A stretch of 64,000 bases of DNA from Pararge aegeria (GCF_905163445.1 NC_053202.1:2976001-3040000); one strand, 5' to 3'; shown: positions 44,058-56,405, counted from the stretch's first letter. Made by a program: numbers and translations. The notes: generated by a model not told the origin, from the letters alone.

Positions 44058-44322
44058 ATAAATAATAAGTATACTACGACAATAAACACATCGCCATCTA
44101 GCCCCAAAGCGTATCTACCTAACATACCTACGCGTAGCTTGTATTATGGATACAGAGATAGCTGTTGAATATTTTTTTTGAATAACACTGTATATTAATA
44201 ATATACAGATAAACACCCAGAGACTAAAAAACAATCATTTTCCAGTCGCGGAAATCGAACCCACGGCCTAGGACTCAGAAAGCAGGGTCGCTGCCTACTG
44301 TGCCATTCGGCTGTCAAATTTA
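44058..44322 (-). repeat. SINE family A
   Basis: Reverse copy with a small insertion (atctacctaacatacctac) in its tail. Confidence 0.78.
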
Positions 44323-44586
44323 CTGACTTGGGTCAACGTTATCGCCTTATAGGTAGTGCTGCTGTTAAGCCACGCATTAATAATGCAGTCATTTGTTATA
44401 GGGAATTCAAAGTATTTTCAATAAAGCCAAACGGGAGTAGGTCCACGGGACGGGCATTTGCCAAGAGCAACAACAGATATACCAGACCGCCAGTCGGCCG
44501 TCAAATCACCTATGATATTAAGAAAAGATAGTGTTTCAACATATTTAAACGACGAGTCATCATTTATTTATTAGCACTCTTGCATG

Positions 44587-45066
44587 GCTAGCACAGGCCG
44601 GAGATAAAAATTATATCCCCCGATTATATCCCCTGACAGGAGATATAATTAACATGTCCACCTGCTAAAGTACGCGAACATGGAATGGGAGAAGTTCACC
44701 CCCGTTTATTATTACACATATAATAAATAAATAAACAAATATTCTACGACAATACACACATCGGCATCTAGCCCCAAAGTAAGCGTAGCTTGTGTTATGG
44801 GTACTAAGATGACTGATGAATTTTTTTGTATGAATACATAAGAATACTTATAATATATAGATAAACACCCAGACACTGAAAAACTGTTTTTCCAGTTGTG
44901 GGAATCAAACCCACGGCCTTGGACACAGAGAGCAGGGTCGCTGCCCACTGCGCCAACCGGCTATTTCCACTTGTGCGCCAATGCTCTGAAAGTTCATAAA
45001 GCTGTGGGAGGAGATACATTTTTATCCTTTCCTCTGGGATATAATTGTCTCCTGACATGCTAACCG
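44587..45066 (-). mobile_element. MITE-1 with nested SINE family A
   Basis: SINE at 44,708-44,966 lies at almost the same place as in the 20,361 copy. Ends ctagcacaggccggagataa and gtctcctgacatgctaac. Confidence 0.7.
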
Positions 45067-45664
45067 TGCTGTAATGGTTTCATATTTTACTCTCACCTTG
45101 TAACCTATTTCTAAGGAGTTTGCAAACCGTTCATTTAATTGACACTTTGTTTACGATAGCTCATGCTATTGGCAGTTTTGAGTACTTTTCAAGTGTCACT
45201 TGACAATCTTGTCATTCGAAATAAACACCTGGGGATCAGAGAACGTAAAGCTTGTTTTTGTTTTTTTTAATAACTACAAGTTAGTCCTTGACTGCAATCT
45301 CACCTGGTGGTGTGATGATGCAGTCTAAGATGATAGGTGGGGATGGACCCCAATTTTGAAAGATTCTTCATTGGTGCTGTGCTCCTATGAGTCTTAGCGT
45401 GATGAAATACCTATACTCGAAAGAAATTTTCAAATCAGACTCGTATAAATCAGCCATTTAGTTGCAGTAACAGCAACCTAGAAACCGACTGCAGCGCCAT
45501 CTGTCTGGCTGATTTGTGAATCTAAACCATCCACCCAAACGCATACAAAAGAAATTCATTCAAATCGGTCCAGCCGTTTAGGAGGAGTTCAGTTACATAC
45601 ACAAAATTGCAAATTCATTCATGTGAATTGTATATTATTTTATAACAAATCACCAAATGTAATC

Positions 45665-46005
45665 TTTAAGATGTCTCTCAATAAGTTCAAAGTTTATATA
45701 AAACGTAAGCTCACAGAAAAATCCTATTATAATATTAAGGAATACTTAAACGATAAAAAAGCTTGGGTGTGAATTGCTCTAGTTTTATAGCTTAATATAA
45801 ATTTACTGTGAGATGGTGAGACCAAAAGAAAAAAAATACCCGGCTAAGTTTTTTGTGGGCTCTTCTTAGACCAGGGCGAGTTTGGAACCCTCGTAGCTTT
45901 AGGTGTAAGTTGGCGAACGAAGTCATCACCATCCCCTTACAATTATGTAAACATATATGTATGAACGTTTCATAAGTACATAAATTTTGAATTTGAATTT
46001 GAATT
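45665..46005 (+). mobile_element. LINE 3' end (family J2)
   Basis: Encodes MSLNKFKVYIKRKLTEKSYY and NIKEYLNDKKAWV to a stop; aatttgaatttgaatt tail. Confidence 0.75.
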
Positions 46006-46009
46006 ACAC

Positions 46010-46930
46010 ACGTACGGTAGAACTATATAATAATCGTAACTAATATCATAAATGCAAAAGTGTGTTTGTTTGTTTGTCTTTTATTTGAGCCCTAAGTAAA
46101 AAAACAACTTGATTTTTGGCATAGAGTTAGTAAGAGAGAGGAGAGTAGCATATGCTTCTTTTTATTCCAGGAAAACCAAGCGATTCCGCATTTCTAATGT
46201 TACTAGCTGTGGCCCGCGTTTTTGCTCTTGCTTGACGTTTCTTTACGAATCCTGTGGGAACTGTTTGTTTGTCTGGGATAAAGATAGCCTATGCTGCTAT
46301 CTGTTATATTTTCAACTATCTCTATATTAACAGAATATTGCATTTTTTAGAGGGCGCAATTTTATTTCGGGGACATATTGGTCAAAAGAAGCTTAATCTA
46401 ACTTTTTCACCCCATTTTTCAAGATGCCGGCGGACAAGGGTGGCAACCACACAAACTAAGAGATAAAGCTTCTACTGATCCCCCCCACATGTCCCTGAAA
46501 TGAAATTTCGTCTAAAAAAATTCGCAAAATGTCGGAAAAGACAAAATGAAGACGCACCTTCATAATAATAATAATTTGTAATTTATTTATTAGTGCTCCT
46601 GTTTGTTTCATAATATTTGAACACCTGTTATTGCCAGTAACATATACCTACTTCTATTTAGTCCAGGAAAACTAAGCGATGATGCCATTATGATGTCACT
46701 CGCTGTTGTTCTCGTTTTTCCTCCGCGTTTATGTCGTTTCTTTACGAATCCCGTGGGAACCGTTTGTTTGTCTTCGATAAAGATAGCCTATGTTCTGTTC
46801 TTTCAACTATCTCTATGCTAAAAATCAAGACGATTAGTTGCGTAGTTACGGCGTAAAGTGATAACAAACAAACACACCTCCGCATTTGTAATAATATATG
46901 GTAAGTAAGGTTAATGTCAATGTCAGTCAT
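46010..46930. other. No gene; two diverged copies of one repeat
   Basis: 46,020-46,330 and 46,600-46,890 share cctatgctgctatctg-like and gtgggaaccgtttgtttgtc stretches, also near 28,300. Confidence 0.5.
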
Positions 46931-46939
46931 GACAGACTG

Positions 46940-47085
46940 ATGTAAACGGCATATACTAATTTCAGCATCGACGGTAGGATAGCCGTAGTTTAATTGGTTA
47001 AAGCGCTCTAGCCGCGATTGCCAGAGTCGTAGGTTCAAATCCTGTCGATTTCGAAAAATTGTACATGCATTTTAAATTTGTAAAA
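46940..47085 (+). repeat. SINE family C
   Basis: tagccgtagtttaattggtt and gtaggttcaaatcctgtcg. Confidence 0.7.
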
Positions 47086-47369
47086 TTAAAACGTGTAAAT
47101 AAAACAGCATTAGAGACTTGTAAAATAATACTTTTAATGCAAAAAAAAAAAACATTGTATAAAATTTAATAAATATAAAATATTTCTTTTAACATTTTTC
47201 AATTAATATTCAATTCTACATGTGCTATAAAATAACGTAACGTCGATTATCCGCTTAACAGGCATACAAAAAGGTTAGTTTATCAACGCGGTTTTTATAT
47301 ATTTCTTTTTTTATGCTTGTTAACTCAGAACTCGGTCATTCATAAACCGATTTAAAAAAAATACTGTTT

Positions 47370-47825
47370 TGTTTGAAAATAGTGACAAGGTTGCCTGGAA
47401 GCAAGCCGCTCCGCTTTCATCTCACACAAGATAAAACAATGATCGTTAAATTGTAAAATTATGTTGGAAAAGAGCAACTGTTGAGTTTCTTGCCGGCTTC
47501 TTCTCGGTAGAACCCGCCTTCGGAACCGGTGGTAACATGGCGTGCAGAGAGGGTATGCCAAGGGTATGCAGATGATATAAAATGAAGATAATCTGCAGTA
47601 AGAGTTTTTGAAAATCCTAAGGATATGCATTGTAAGAGTTATAAAAAGCCTACCCGTATTTATAACTCGTACTGGACATTTTCTTCATTTTTTATCATCT
47701 GCATACCCTGTGCCACCTTCTACCCACGCCACTGGGTGGTAGAGTCACTACAAACAGACATACGTGAGGCTTCAAAAGTTCTTATAGTGGGCCTAATTAA
47801 AATAAATGAATTTTTAATTTTTTGA
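47370..47825 (+). mobile_element. LINE 3' end (family J1) split by a hAT-like MITE
   Basis: Trailer tttcttgccggcttcttctc interrupted at ccggtggt and resumed at ggtggtagagtcactac. Confidence 0.75.
47536..47734. mobile_element. hAT-like MITE, 199 bp
   Basis: Long inverted ends (agggtatgcagatgat both ways); flanks ggtggtaa and ggtggtag form a 7-of-8 target duplication; the empty site is the J1 LINE trailer elsewhere. Confidence 0.75.
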
Positions 47826-48138
47826 AACGTAGTCCAACTTTACATGGGGTCCTATTTTCATCAGGTCAGAAGTTGAAGGCATCCTGGAGAAATCGAGGAA
47901 ACTTTGATATTATAAGTAATTATTATATTCATAAAAACATTCAGCAGCTATCTTAGTACCCATAACTACGCTACCATAGCTACGCTTACTTTGGGGCTAG
48001 ATCTCACTACCGTGTTATTCTCATGTACGCATCAAAAGTGCCACTTATGGGCCTACTTGAATAAAGATATTTTTGACTTTGACTTTGACTCTGATGGCAC
48101 TGTATGTATTGTCGTAGTATATTTATTTATTAATACTT

Positions 48139-48144
48139 TTTATT
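48139..48144 (-). terminator. Candidate poly(A) signal of gene A
   Basis: AATAAA on the minus strand about 110 bases after the stop. Just before it in the transcript is a 6-bp perfect hairpin (48145-48160, gcgggt pairing acccgc around four bases). A SINE remnant begins just beyond. Confidence 0.4.
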
Positions 48145-48252
48145 ACCCGCAAAAGCGGGTATCCGCATCGAGCAATCTCAAAATATTATCGTGGTATGTA
48201 CCCGTTGAACTATATTTAAGAAATTCGATTTTTTTTAAAGTATTAAGTAGAC

Positions 48253-48412
48253 TCAATGTCCTTTATCGATTGTCATGATGAAGGATTTGGGTTCGTAATT
48301 CGGGTCGATCACCCGAGTCTTGACGATCTGTTTGTACACGAACGCAGATTTCCTTGGCCTTCGTTCTCTGGTTTCGCTTTCGAAATCCACTTCGTAGAGA
48401 CCGAACCGTTCC
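48253..48412 (-). CDS. GH1 gene A, terminal exon
   Basis: 160 nt, starts after tttccag; encodes ERFGLYEVDFESETRERR, then KSAFVYKQIV, ending MTIDKGH and TGA. Same length as gene B's last exon. Confidence 0.92.
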
Positions 48413-51400
48413 CTGGAAAGAAACAAAAATGGTAGACACTAACAATTACCTTCCATTCAATGAAACCTTTATTATTATTATAACTCTTTATTTGTACACC
48501 ACGCTTGAATTACACAAGAAAAGAAGAAACATAAAAATTGAAGTAGAAGGCGGCCTTATCGCTTAGTAGCGATCTCTGCCAGGCAACCTGAGAATTAGGA
48601 AAAAAGAGGAGAACCAACAGCAGGTGATACAAAATATAAAATAAATACATACGAATAACTAAATACTAATACATAAAATAAAAAAACACATACATAAAAA
48701 CATACACAGTGTCAGGTCACGACACGATCTTAGACCGGATTGCCTTTTAACAAAAGTACACTTCTCTTTTAAGTATGAAGGAGTTTTTAAATGAAATAAC
48801 ACACAGTACATACAGAGGCGAGAGTAAATTCAGAATCCGGCAACGACGTCTAGGAAGCCACTAGAGTTTTTGTCGAAATTCGGAAACATGATCATATTTG
48901 CGATTAACCTTTTGATCATCTTCAACTTATCAATATCCCACTAATGGCACTAACCTATTAGGGTTATGCCAATTATATTCCCTTGATCGGTAACTACGCG
49001 ACATCGTACCGGAACGCTAAATCGCGTAGCGGTACTTCCTTGTCGGTAGGGTGGTAACTTGCCACGGCAGAATAAAAAAAACAAAAAATTCTTAATTTCG
49101 GTTATGGCCCTTATATTAAACCTATACCCCATATTGGTTGCTACGCGATATCGTACCGGAACGCTAAATCGCTTAGCGGTACGTGTTTGTCGGTAGGTTG
49201 GTAACTAGCCACGGCAGAAGTAAAAAAAAAAATGTATAATTTGGTTTATGCCAGTTATATTAAACCCTGATTGGTTGCTACGCGATATCGTACCGGAACG
49301 CTGAATCGCTTAGCAGCACGTCTTTGTCGGTAGGGTGGTAACTACAACTAGCAACGGTAGAAAAAAAAACTTACAAATAACCCTGATTCCATTCGAAGTT
49401 GTCCATCAAACTCCAAGCCATATATCCTCGGAGGTGAACGCCAGCTTCCATAGCGTCCAACGCGTCGTTCAACAGCGCCCGGTAATACGTGACCCTGCCA
49501 TCGTCAATGTAATATCCATTCGCCGGGCTTCCGGACCAACCGTTCTCTGTCACGTATATCGTTGGACCGTTATATTTCTTGTGGAGGTGTGTTAGGACAT
49601 TGTACAGACTGTTTGGCGATAGCTGTAACCAAACAATATACATGTGGAGAAATAGAATCGAAAGAGTGACGTCTATCATATCGTCCTCATCACATTGACC
49701 CATTACCGGCCCACTACAGAGCACGGGTTTCCCCCAACAACCAACCCCTCCTGGGTTGAGGCCGCAGTCCACCACGCTGGCCCAATGAGGACTGGTGGAC
49801 TCCACACACCTTTGAGAACATTCATACAGGACTCTCAGGCATGCAGGTTTCCTCACAATGTTTTCCGTTACCGTTGATATTTTAATTGCTGAAAACGCAT
49901 ATAACTTAGAAAAGTTAGAGGTGTTGGGGTTCGAACTCGGCCACCCGAAAGTGCAATCGAAGTCCTACCAATTGGGCTATAACCGCTTCTGGGTAAACAG
50001 GTGCAATATAGGAATTAAAAATTGCACGCCTCATAAGCGAAGCGTTGAGGTGGGTATTACTGTCAGTTTACGCACACCGAGTGATTCTCCAACTTAAAAT
50101 GTCACTTTTTTATTCTTTATTGCTTTTCTAAGTCAATATAAATAGACAAATGTTTAGAAAAAACACTAATTTTAACACTCATGATATTTCTTAACCTCTT
50201 TTTAATATTTAAACTAGTTAAAAAATTGTTTTAAAAAGTTCTGTGTTGGACGTCCGTGTGTCTGTATGTGCGGATCCCGTATCTTGTGGTCACGATAACG
50301 AGCGAAATACTTCACTTATCGAGTTGTTTTTTTTTTATAGGCTTCAGTATTTTGAGGAATAGAAGCCTAATACTTTTCACGGTATAATTAGATGTAGTTT
50401 AATTATTATTTACAAATAATCTCAATTTTGTTTTAATGAATGAGATTATGAGGCGTACACTTTTGGATTTTCCAACTATTTCTGAATTGTCTCTGGTCTG
50501 GTCTGGAAGACTTCGGCGGTGGCTAGATACTTGTTCCTAACTTACTGTTAACCAGTACGAAGCGGATTTCGGCCATTCCGGCGGCACGTAGAGCCCCACA
50601 CCCGCATCGTCATACAACGAGGGTACAGGATACACCCTCTTGTACTGCGTGGCTGACACAAGACATCCTGTATAATGATTAACTCCGAAGAAGTCCGCCG
50701 AGCCTCTGACGAATTCCCGCTCTTCATCAGTAAATTCTGGCATACGAGATCTTCGGTAGCCTTGTTCCGCGCTCTTCTTCGCTACGATTTCGGAGAATTC
50801 CGGAGGGAATCCTCCGTTTGCGGAGAAAATTGGTTCTGCGTACAGGCCCCACTGAAAAGGACATAATTTTTTTTTTTATATGGCTATGGTTTTCAGTTAT
50901 TGTTCCCGGGTTCGACTCCCGACAGGGGCAACTTGGGAATTTATAATTTCTGAATTTTTCTGTTGTCTGGTCTGGTGGGAGGCCAAAAAAGACGAGCCAA
51001 GATATTTAGCGTTCCTGTACGATGTCGTGTAGAAACAACAGGTTAGCCCGCTACCATCTTTAACTGCAACATCGCCTACCTGGTGTGATTGCAGTCAAGA
51101 GCTGATTTGTAGTGGATTAAAAAAAACACTATTGTTAATCATAATATCAATATCAAAACTTTTGATAATATTAGATGACACAATCGAATTTAGTACCTAC
51201 TACTATGGTCATGGTCGAAGTATAAGATATCTATACTGATTTGAAATGAGAAAGTATGTCTGTCTGTTTATTTCTTACCTATGTTCAGCTCGACCACAGC
51301 ACCTATGAGTTGACAGATTTTGGAGAGAGATATCTTACATCCTAACTAACCTAACCTAACCTAACGTAACCTAAACTGGTCTTTTTAACCCGAAAAAAAC

Positions 51401-54400
51401 TCTACACCTAAACATTTAATAAACCCGTTAAGTTTTTTGATTTAAAACTTCTTTAGGCGCGAGGGAGTAACTCAGATTTTTTTCCGACGGAAGTCACGCT
51501 ATTTAGTCCGCTATTTAAAAATAATAAATATATGACATATACGCTTCTTGACTTATACGCCAGCTATTGACAAATATCATAATCAATTGGGATTATTTAT
51601 TTCAATATTTTGAAACGGATCAATTGTGAATAGCAATTTTACTATCGTAAAATTTGCACCAAAATTTTTTTTTTAATACTTATCTCAGTAGCAGTGACCT
51701 TTAGTTTTTTTAAAGTAAGCTTCATTTGGTAAAAAAAAAAACCCAAACTTATCCAACTAATGTTATAGATGCGAAAATGTGTTTGTTTGTCCACAAATAA
51801 CTTTATATGTCAAATTAAGTTTATATGACGCTTTGTCAATGCCATGTGCACTTGTCATTGACGTGCATATCAGTCCATGTGTTTGTGTGTGTGCTATGTT
51901 TAAAAAACGTGTAATATGCATGTTGTTAACTAACAATAAATCAATAAATAAATAAATAACGCAGCAACAAAGAAACTTTATTTGAATTATTGCAAAGATG
52001 ATGATGCTGTCCTCAATGATGTTTCCGTCAACGGCGACACCTTGGCTTTATCGTCCCGAGTGTGGATAGATAGTCTATGGGCCGGGGAATGACACAGGCT
52101 ACTTTTTATCCCGGAAAAATGCAAAGATCCGTTTCGTACGATTAAGGTAGGTGTAGAATCCGATTAGGGTATGGAGAGGCATGGGCTACTTTTTATTTAT
52201 TACTAGCTGTTGCCCGCGACTTTGTCTGCGTTTGATTTTGTTTTTTGATGTGGCATTCAATTTGGTTGTGGTTCTAAAAAAAAATAAAGTATTCAGTATC
52301 GGTAAGCCTCAAATGAGGGGTTTGATGTCCGCTGAGGAGTTTTGTCCGCTATCTCCTACCACATTCATCAGATCTACACAAAGTTTGGGCAAAATTAAAC
52401 ACATATTATAACCTCTGTAGTACAAAAATAATTATTTAAATCGGTGTAAAATCGTCAAACACTTTCATCCCCTCTGCCAAAGGAACCGAGCTTAATGTCG
52501 GCATAAAAAGTATCCTATATTACTTATAACACTTCCAAGAATATGTGTACAAAGTTTCATGAGGATCGGTTAAGTAGTTTTTGCGTGAAAGCGTAACAAA
52601 CAAACTTACATTGACATTTATAATATTAGTAGGGATAGTAGGGATAAACTCCACCTGAGAGAGTTCATTGACGTAATATAATTGACTAATACATCTTTTG
52701 TGACACTAGCAAGGTCAAAACAAATTCAATTTGGCTTCGTCTTTATACGCGCCGCGAGGGGACATGTTTATCATACATGTCATAAATACTGATAAATATA
52801 AATACATTACACTATTCGTTAGATAATAAAATTCTAATTTTATAATACTAAACTAGCGCTGGAAGCAAGTTCGTCCGTTATTTTTTTTTAATTTAGCGGA
52901 ATCCGTTAGTTTTTTTTTTTAAGTTATACTTCTTTAGCGGCGTTAGGAAAAAAAATACGTGTGTTTACTTATGTTTAGAAGTTATATTTATCTACAACTA
53001 CTACTATAAAAATATTTTCAAAAATGTCATCTTTCGCCAATAGAAAAAAGGTATTTAATACATTGAAAGCGTGTTGTTATTTTAGCGCCTTACTCAAAAT
53101 AGAAATTCGAGATTTTTGTACAGTTGAATCAATTAAATCACCAGAATGAGCCATTAAAAATTTACACCCAAAATTTTTCTCTAACGCGCCAAAAGAAGTT
53201 TAACTTAAAAAATCATGGAAGTGAAATTATACGATGTAACGAAATGCGCGCGCAAATGGTCACACGATTTTAACAGGATGAAGGTAGTTGCGACACCGAG
53301 TGAGAGGGGATTACATCTTCCGCCAGCTCACCATCACTATCACAAATAAACCAAAACACACCCTGAAGTTAGCTATAGTCGACAATTTAGTTTTCAACAA
53401 AAGGGTTATATACGGTTATATATATATTTTACGGTTATATGTATATATATATGTTATAAGGATTATATATATTATTATACTTGCGAACCCGCCATCCTCA
53501 CCATAAACGCATAGTTTCTAATGGGATGGATAATTATGTTGGCAAATATTTACAAATTAATTTTGAACAAAAAATAAAAAAAAAACGAAAATATGAGATA
53601 ACTAGATAATGCGTTATCCTAAAAGTTTAACTGTATGAAATACCTTTTTCCTTTTTTTAAGTGTCGCTTCCTCTACAAACGTCGAATAAGGCGTAAGATA
53701 AAATTGTATTAAAAGATTTTTATCTTGTTACGCCAAACAAGTTTAACTTCGAATGTGTATACATAAGTACACACACGTGTTTTTATCTTATTTCAAATAT
53801 CATTTAGATGGATTAAGCCGCACAAGGAGTGTTTTAAAATCCCCCGGGAAAGTTACCCTGATGATTTTTCGGGATACAAAATATCCTATGGTCATCTCTA
53901 AGATACAGGTTACATAAGAACCAAATTTCATCAAAACTGGTGATCTAATACAGACTTTTACATTTTTAACATTACTACACAGAATTCAGAACAGACAGAA
54001 CCCTCATTGAGACTTAATTTCATGCAGTGCATGCATTGTGTCCAAAAACAGTGGAAACGCTCCGCGCATGTTGCTAGCTCACAAGTTTTTCCCCATTTTA
54101 TGGTAGGTAAACGTTTAGATAGAAAATAAGAGGTTAAATAATTACTGTCGATTACTTAATGGAATGAAGTGAGTAACCGCCTGTTCGAGAAACACTACTA
54201 AAGTGGAGTGGTTTTTGATGCTTCAATATAAGTCGTGTACACGGTTTCTGTATATTCCCAATTCTGTGTGAGCATCATCATTTGACGGCCGATTGGCGCA
54301 GTGGACAGCGACCCTGCTTTCTGTGTCCAAGGCCGTGGGTTCGATTCCCACAACTGGAAAATGTTTGTGTGATGAACATGGATGTTTTTCAGTTTTTGGG

Positions 54401-56405
54401 TGTTTATATGTATATTTTAAGTATTTATGTGTATTATATTCATATGAAAATATATTCATCAGCTATCTTAGTACCCATAACACAAGTTACGCTTACTTTG
54501 GGGCTAGATGGCGGTGTGTGGATCGTCGTAGTATATATGAATAATATACATAAATACTTATAATATACAAATAAATACCCAGACACTGAAAAACATTCAT
54601 GTTCATCACACAAACATTTTCCAGTTGTAGGAATCGAGCCCACGACCTTGTACTCAGAAAGTAGGGTTGCTACCCACTGCGCCACTCGGCCGTCAAATAA
54701 TCGGGGGATATAATTTTTATCTCCCGCCCGTGCTAGCCCTGCATTTATCTTAGTACCCACAACACACGCTTACTTGTGGGACTAGATGTGTGTTGTCGTA
54801 GAATTTAATTTATTATTATTTTATCTTTAAAAAAAACATAGCATCTTACCTCAGCCTGCCTTTTGACTTCAGCAGCCAACAAATCATCCGACGAATTAGT
54901 TAACGGTCCGAACCAGTTGATGCTGATGGTGATACCGCAAACACCACCTTGCTCTGGCTTAAAATCGTTCACGTAAGCATAATAAGCATTTGCATTCGCG
55001 AGAACTAGATTCTTCGCGCAAACATACGTTCCAATGTCAGTGCGGTTCACAACTGGAGCTTTCGCATCAGCACCGTAGCCTTCAAAACAGATTTCTCTTG
55101 GTTCGTTAAACGTGATCCAGTGCTTGACTCTGTCCCCGAAGTTTTCGAAGGCAACCCTCGCGTAATCTTCGAACCACTCTACGAAAAGGGGGTTCATAAA
55201 TCCGCCGAGATCCTGCAGCTTCTGGGGTAGATCCCAATGGTACAAGGTTGCTATTGGCGTAATGTTGTATTTCACCATTTCATCGATGTAGTTGTTGTAG
55301 AAAGTAAGGCCAGCCTTGCTTATCCGGTTGGTGAGACCATTGGGCAGGATTCTCGACCAGGACAGAGAGAACCGGTACGCGTTCACGCCGAGTTGCCTCA
55401 TCATCTCCACGTCCCTTTTGTAATTCGTGTATGAGTCGGTAGAGATGTCGCCATTGCTTCTGTCTGTAATGTAGCCGGGGTTTGTATGGGTCACGCGATC
55501 CCAAATATTCTCGCCTTTATCTGAAACGCAATGCAATTTTTGAACTAGCCTATAGATATAATTATCAATTTTTATAAATTTAAAATGCATATAAAAATTT
55601 TCGGAACTAACAGGATTTTTATCTGCATTTTAAATTTAAAACAAATGATAATTCCTCCAAGTGTAAAAACACTAATAGAAATGATAAAATTATAAAAAAA
55701 AGCAATGTGTGATATCTTGTTTCCAACGTGTCTCGTTGTAATATGAACCTTTAAAAACGTAGATGACGCTACTAAGTCTACTAGTACTAAGTATTAAGTC
55801 GCTATAAGATTAATTGGAAAAAGCACTCTCTCTTTCGTTTGTATATACATATATTATATTCTGTGTTACTGTCCCTTTTTATGATTGCTTTGTTATTGTT
55901 TAGTCGCGAGGATTCGGCGGCGACGAAGACAAGGGGACTGGCGGAAAACCAGTGATAGGCTTTTTAGTAGCAGCTATACTGAGTTAGCTGCTTTGTCACA
56001 CATTTTTATTTCTAACAAATTTATGACACAAATGCGTAATAAAGACGGTTTTTCTTTCTTTCTTAGTATCGCATTAGGCCTCCCCTCTTATATAGGTTAA
56101 GTAAATGATTCGCTTCGCTTCAGAAACAGAGCTCACACTGTTTTAAATTGAGGATCGTAGGTTGCCTGGTAGAGATCGCTTTTAAGCGGTAAGGCCGCAT
56201 ATTGTACCTTTTCTCCTTTTTTTTTCTAATGCTTGTTTTTTTTTTAATATGGTGTACAATAAAGTGTATTTCATTCATTCATCGCATACCATCTGCGTTC
56301 CATGCCCCTTCTATTTGGTAAGAAGCAGTCGCTGTGCCGAACAGGAAGTCATCGGGAAACCTCCTCTTCTGCCACTTTTTAGCACCGCAGACAGCTACAG
56401 CCAAT
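48253..56405 (-). CDS. GH1 beta-glucosidase-like gene A (5 exons found, first micro-exon missing)
   Basis: Secreted family 1 glycoside hydrolase, which hydrolyses beta-glucosides by a double-displacement mechanism. Exons in transcript order: 56405-56290, 55520-54850, 50851-50546, 49622-49375, 48412-48253, all joined by GT-AG sites with matching phase. Seen: [18 protein letters not shown] at the N terminus, YHWDLPQKLQDLGGF, the acid/base motif TFNEP (Glu codon 55102-55104), the nucleophile motif VTENG (Glu codon 49545-49547) and AWSLMDNFEW. The reading frame is open throughout, ending TGA at 48253-48255. Exon lengths equal those of neighbour B except one extra codon in the nucleophile exon, so A and B are tandem duplicates. 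The first exon should end with two bases of a codon; none was found before the DIRS element at 59,786. With a B-like 23-nt first exon the protein would be about 507 residues. Substrate cannot be told from sequence; such genes are usually annotated myrosinase 1-like or lactase-phlorizin hydrolase-like. Confidence 0.9.
48472..48770 (-). mobile_element. LINE 3' end (ATTC family)
   Basis: aggcggccttatcgcttagt and gccaggcaacc; gene A last intron. Confidence 0.65.
48965..49365. repeat. Three tandem copies of an about 140-bp unit
   Basis: ctacgcga(t/c)atcgtaccgg recurs at 48,994, 49,141 and 49,279 (spacing 147 and 138). Unit resembles part of SINE family D. Array ends 10 bases from gene A exon 5. 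Confidence 0.82.
49375..49622 (-). CDS. GH1 gene A, exon 5 (nucleophile TENG)
   Basis: 248 nt. Starts LSPNSLYNVL after ttacag and ends in NFEWNQGY plus two bases before gtaag. Carries IYVTENGWSG (nucleophile Glu codon 49545-49547) and GYMAWSLMDNFEW, which binds the sugar. One codon longer than in gene B. Confidence 0.93.
49672..49945 (-). repeat. SINE family B
   Basis: Reverse copy, complete through aaagttagaggtgttggggt; lies in gene A intron 4 (after exon 4, before exon 5). Confidence 0.7.
50023..50460. mobile_element. MITE-2 copy 2
   Basis: tgcacgcctcataagcgaag to gagattatgaggcgtacac. Gene A intron. Confidence 0.68.
50546..50851 (-). CDS. GH1 gene A, exon 4
   Basis: 306 nt (102 codons, phase 0 at both ends), the same length as gene B exon 4. 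Encodes WGLYAEPIFSANGGFPPEF, then GSADFFGVNHYTG and PPEW. Acceptor ttttcag, donor gtaagt. Confidence 0.92.
50890..51120 (+). repeat. SINE family D, truncated
   Basis: gggttcgactcccgacaggg to gattgcagtcaagagctgat. Confidence 0.65.
51121..52199. other. Gene A intron, no exon evidence
   Basis: Contains a cctaacctaacctaac run at about 51,345-51,375 and anonymous AT-rich sequence. Confidence 0.45.
52200..52640 (-). repeat. Interspersed repeat (cgcgggcaacagctagt family)
   Basis: actagctgttgcccgcgact start; uninterrupted at the MITE site of the 31,115 copy. Confidence 0.65.
52641..53990. other. Gene A intron, no exon evidence
   Basis: AT-rich; 53,095-53,170 matches 38,690-38,740 (agatttttgtaca); (TA)-rich at 53,410-53,480. 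Confidence 0.45.
53990..54260. repeat. Foldback-family repeat
   Basis: cagaaccctcattgagactt to cttcaatataagtcgtgtac; related to 33,100-33,400 and 36,590-36,840. Confidence 0.6.
54286..54812. repeat. Cluster of SINE family A copies around a MITE-1 end
   Basis: SINE A (+) 54,286-54,540, SINE A (-) 54,541-54,698, MITE-1 end 54,698-54,743, SINE A tail (+) 54,745-54,812, all just downstream of gene A exon 3. Confidence 0.75.
54850..55520 (-). CDS. GH1 gene A, exon 3 (acid/base TFNEP)
   Basis: 671 nt, identical in length to gene B exon 3. It runs from DKGENIWD through SLSWSRILPNG, YHWDLPQ and ITFNEPREICFEGYG to KRQAE, then donor gtaagatg. Acid/base Glu codon at 55102-55104. Confidence 0.93.
55600..55690 (+). 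repeat. SINE family C, 3' part
   Basis: ggaactaacaggatttttat and taattcctccaagtgtaaaa. Confidence 0.5.
55845..56065 (+). repeat. Interspersed repeat (ttgtttagtcgcgaggattc)
   Basis: Second copy at 57,580-57,750 and 58,175-58,230, there split by the cgcgggcaac family repeat. Confidence 0.6.
56150..56282 (+). mobile_element. LINE 3' end (ATTC family) at gene A exon 2 donor
   Basis: ggttgcctggtagagatcgc to tcattcattcat; its tail stops 7 bases from the exon border, antisense to the gene. Confidence 0.75.
56290..56405 (-). CDS. GH1 gene A, exon 2 (signal peptide end, YQIEG)
   Basis: 116 nt, the same length and phase as exon 2 of gene B. It starts after ttatag and ends GATG before gtatgcg. It encodes the end of the signal peptide (LAVAVCGA) and the conserved start of the GH1 barrel, with the sugar-binding Gln in YQIEG. 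The upstream in-frame Met at 56,482 lies in intron/transposon sequence and is not the start. Confidence 0.88.

Noticed and set aside
48965..49365. Spaced repeats considered as a CRISPR-like array
   Set aside because: Units of about 140 bp with no short repeat/unique spacer pattern, in a eukaryotic intron.
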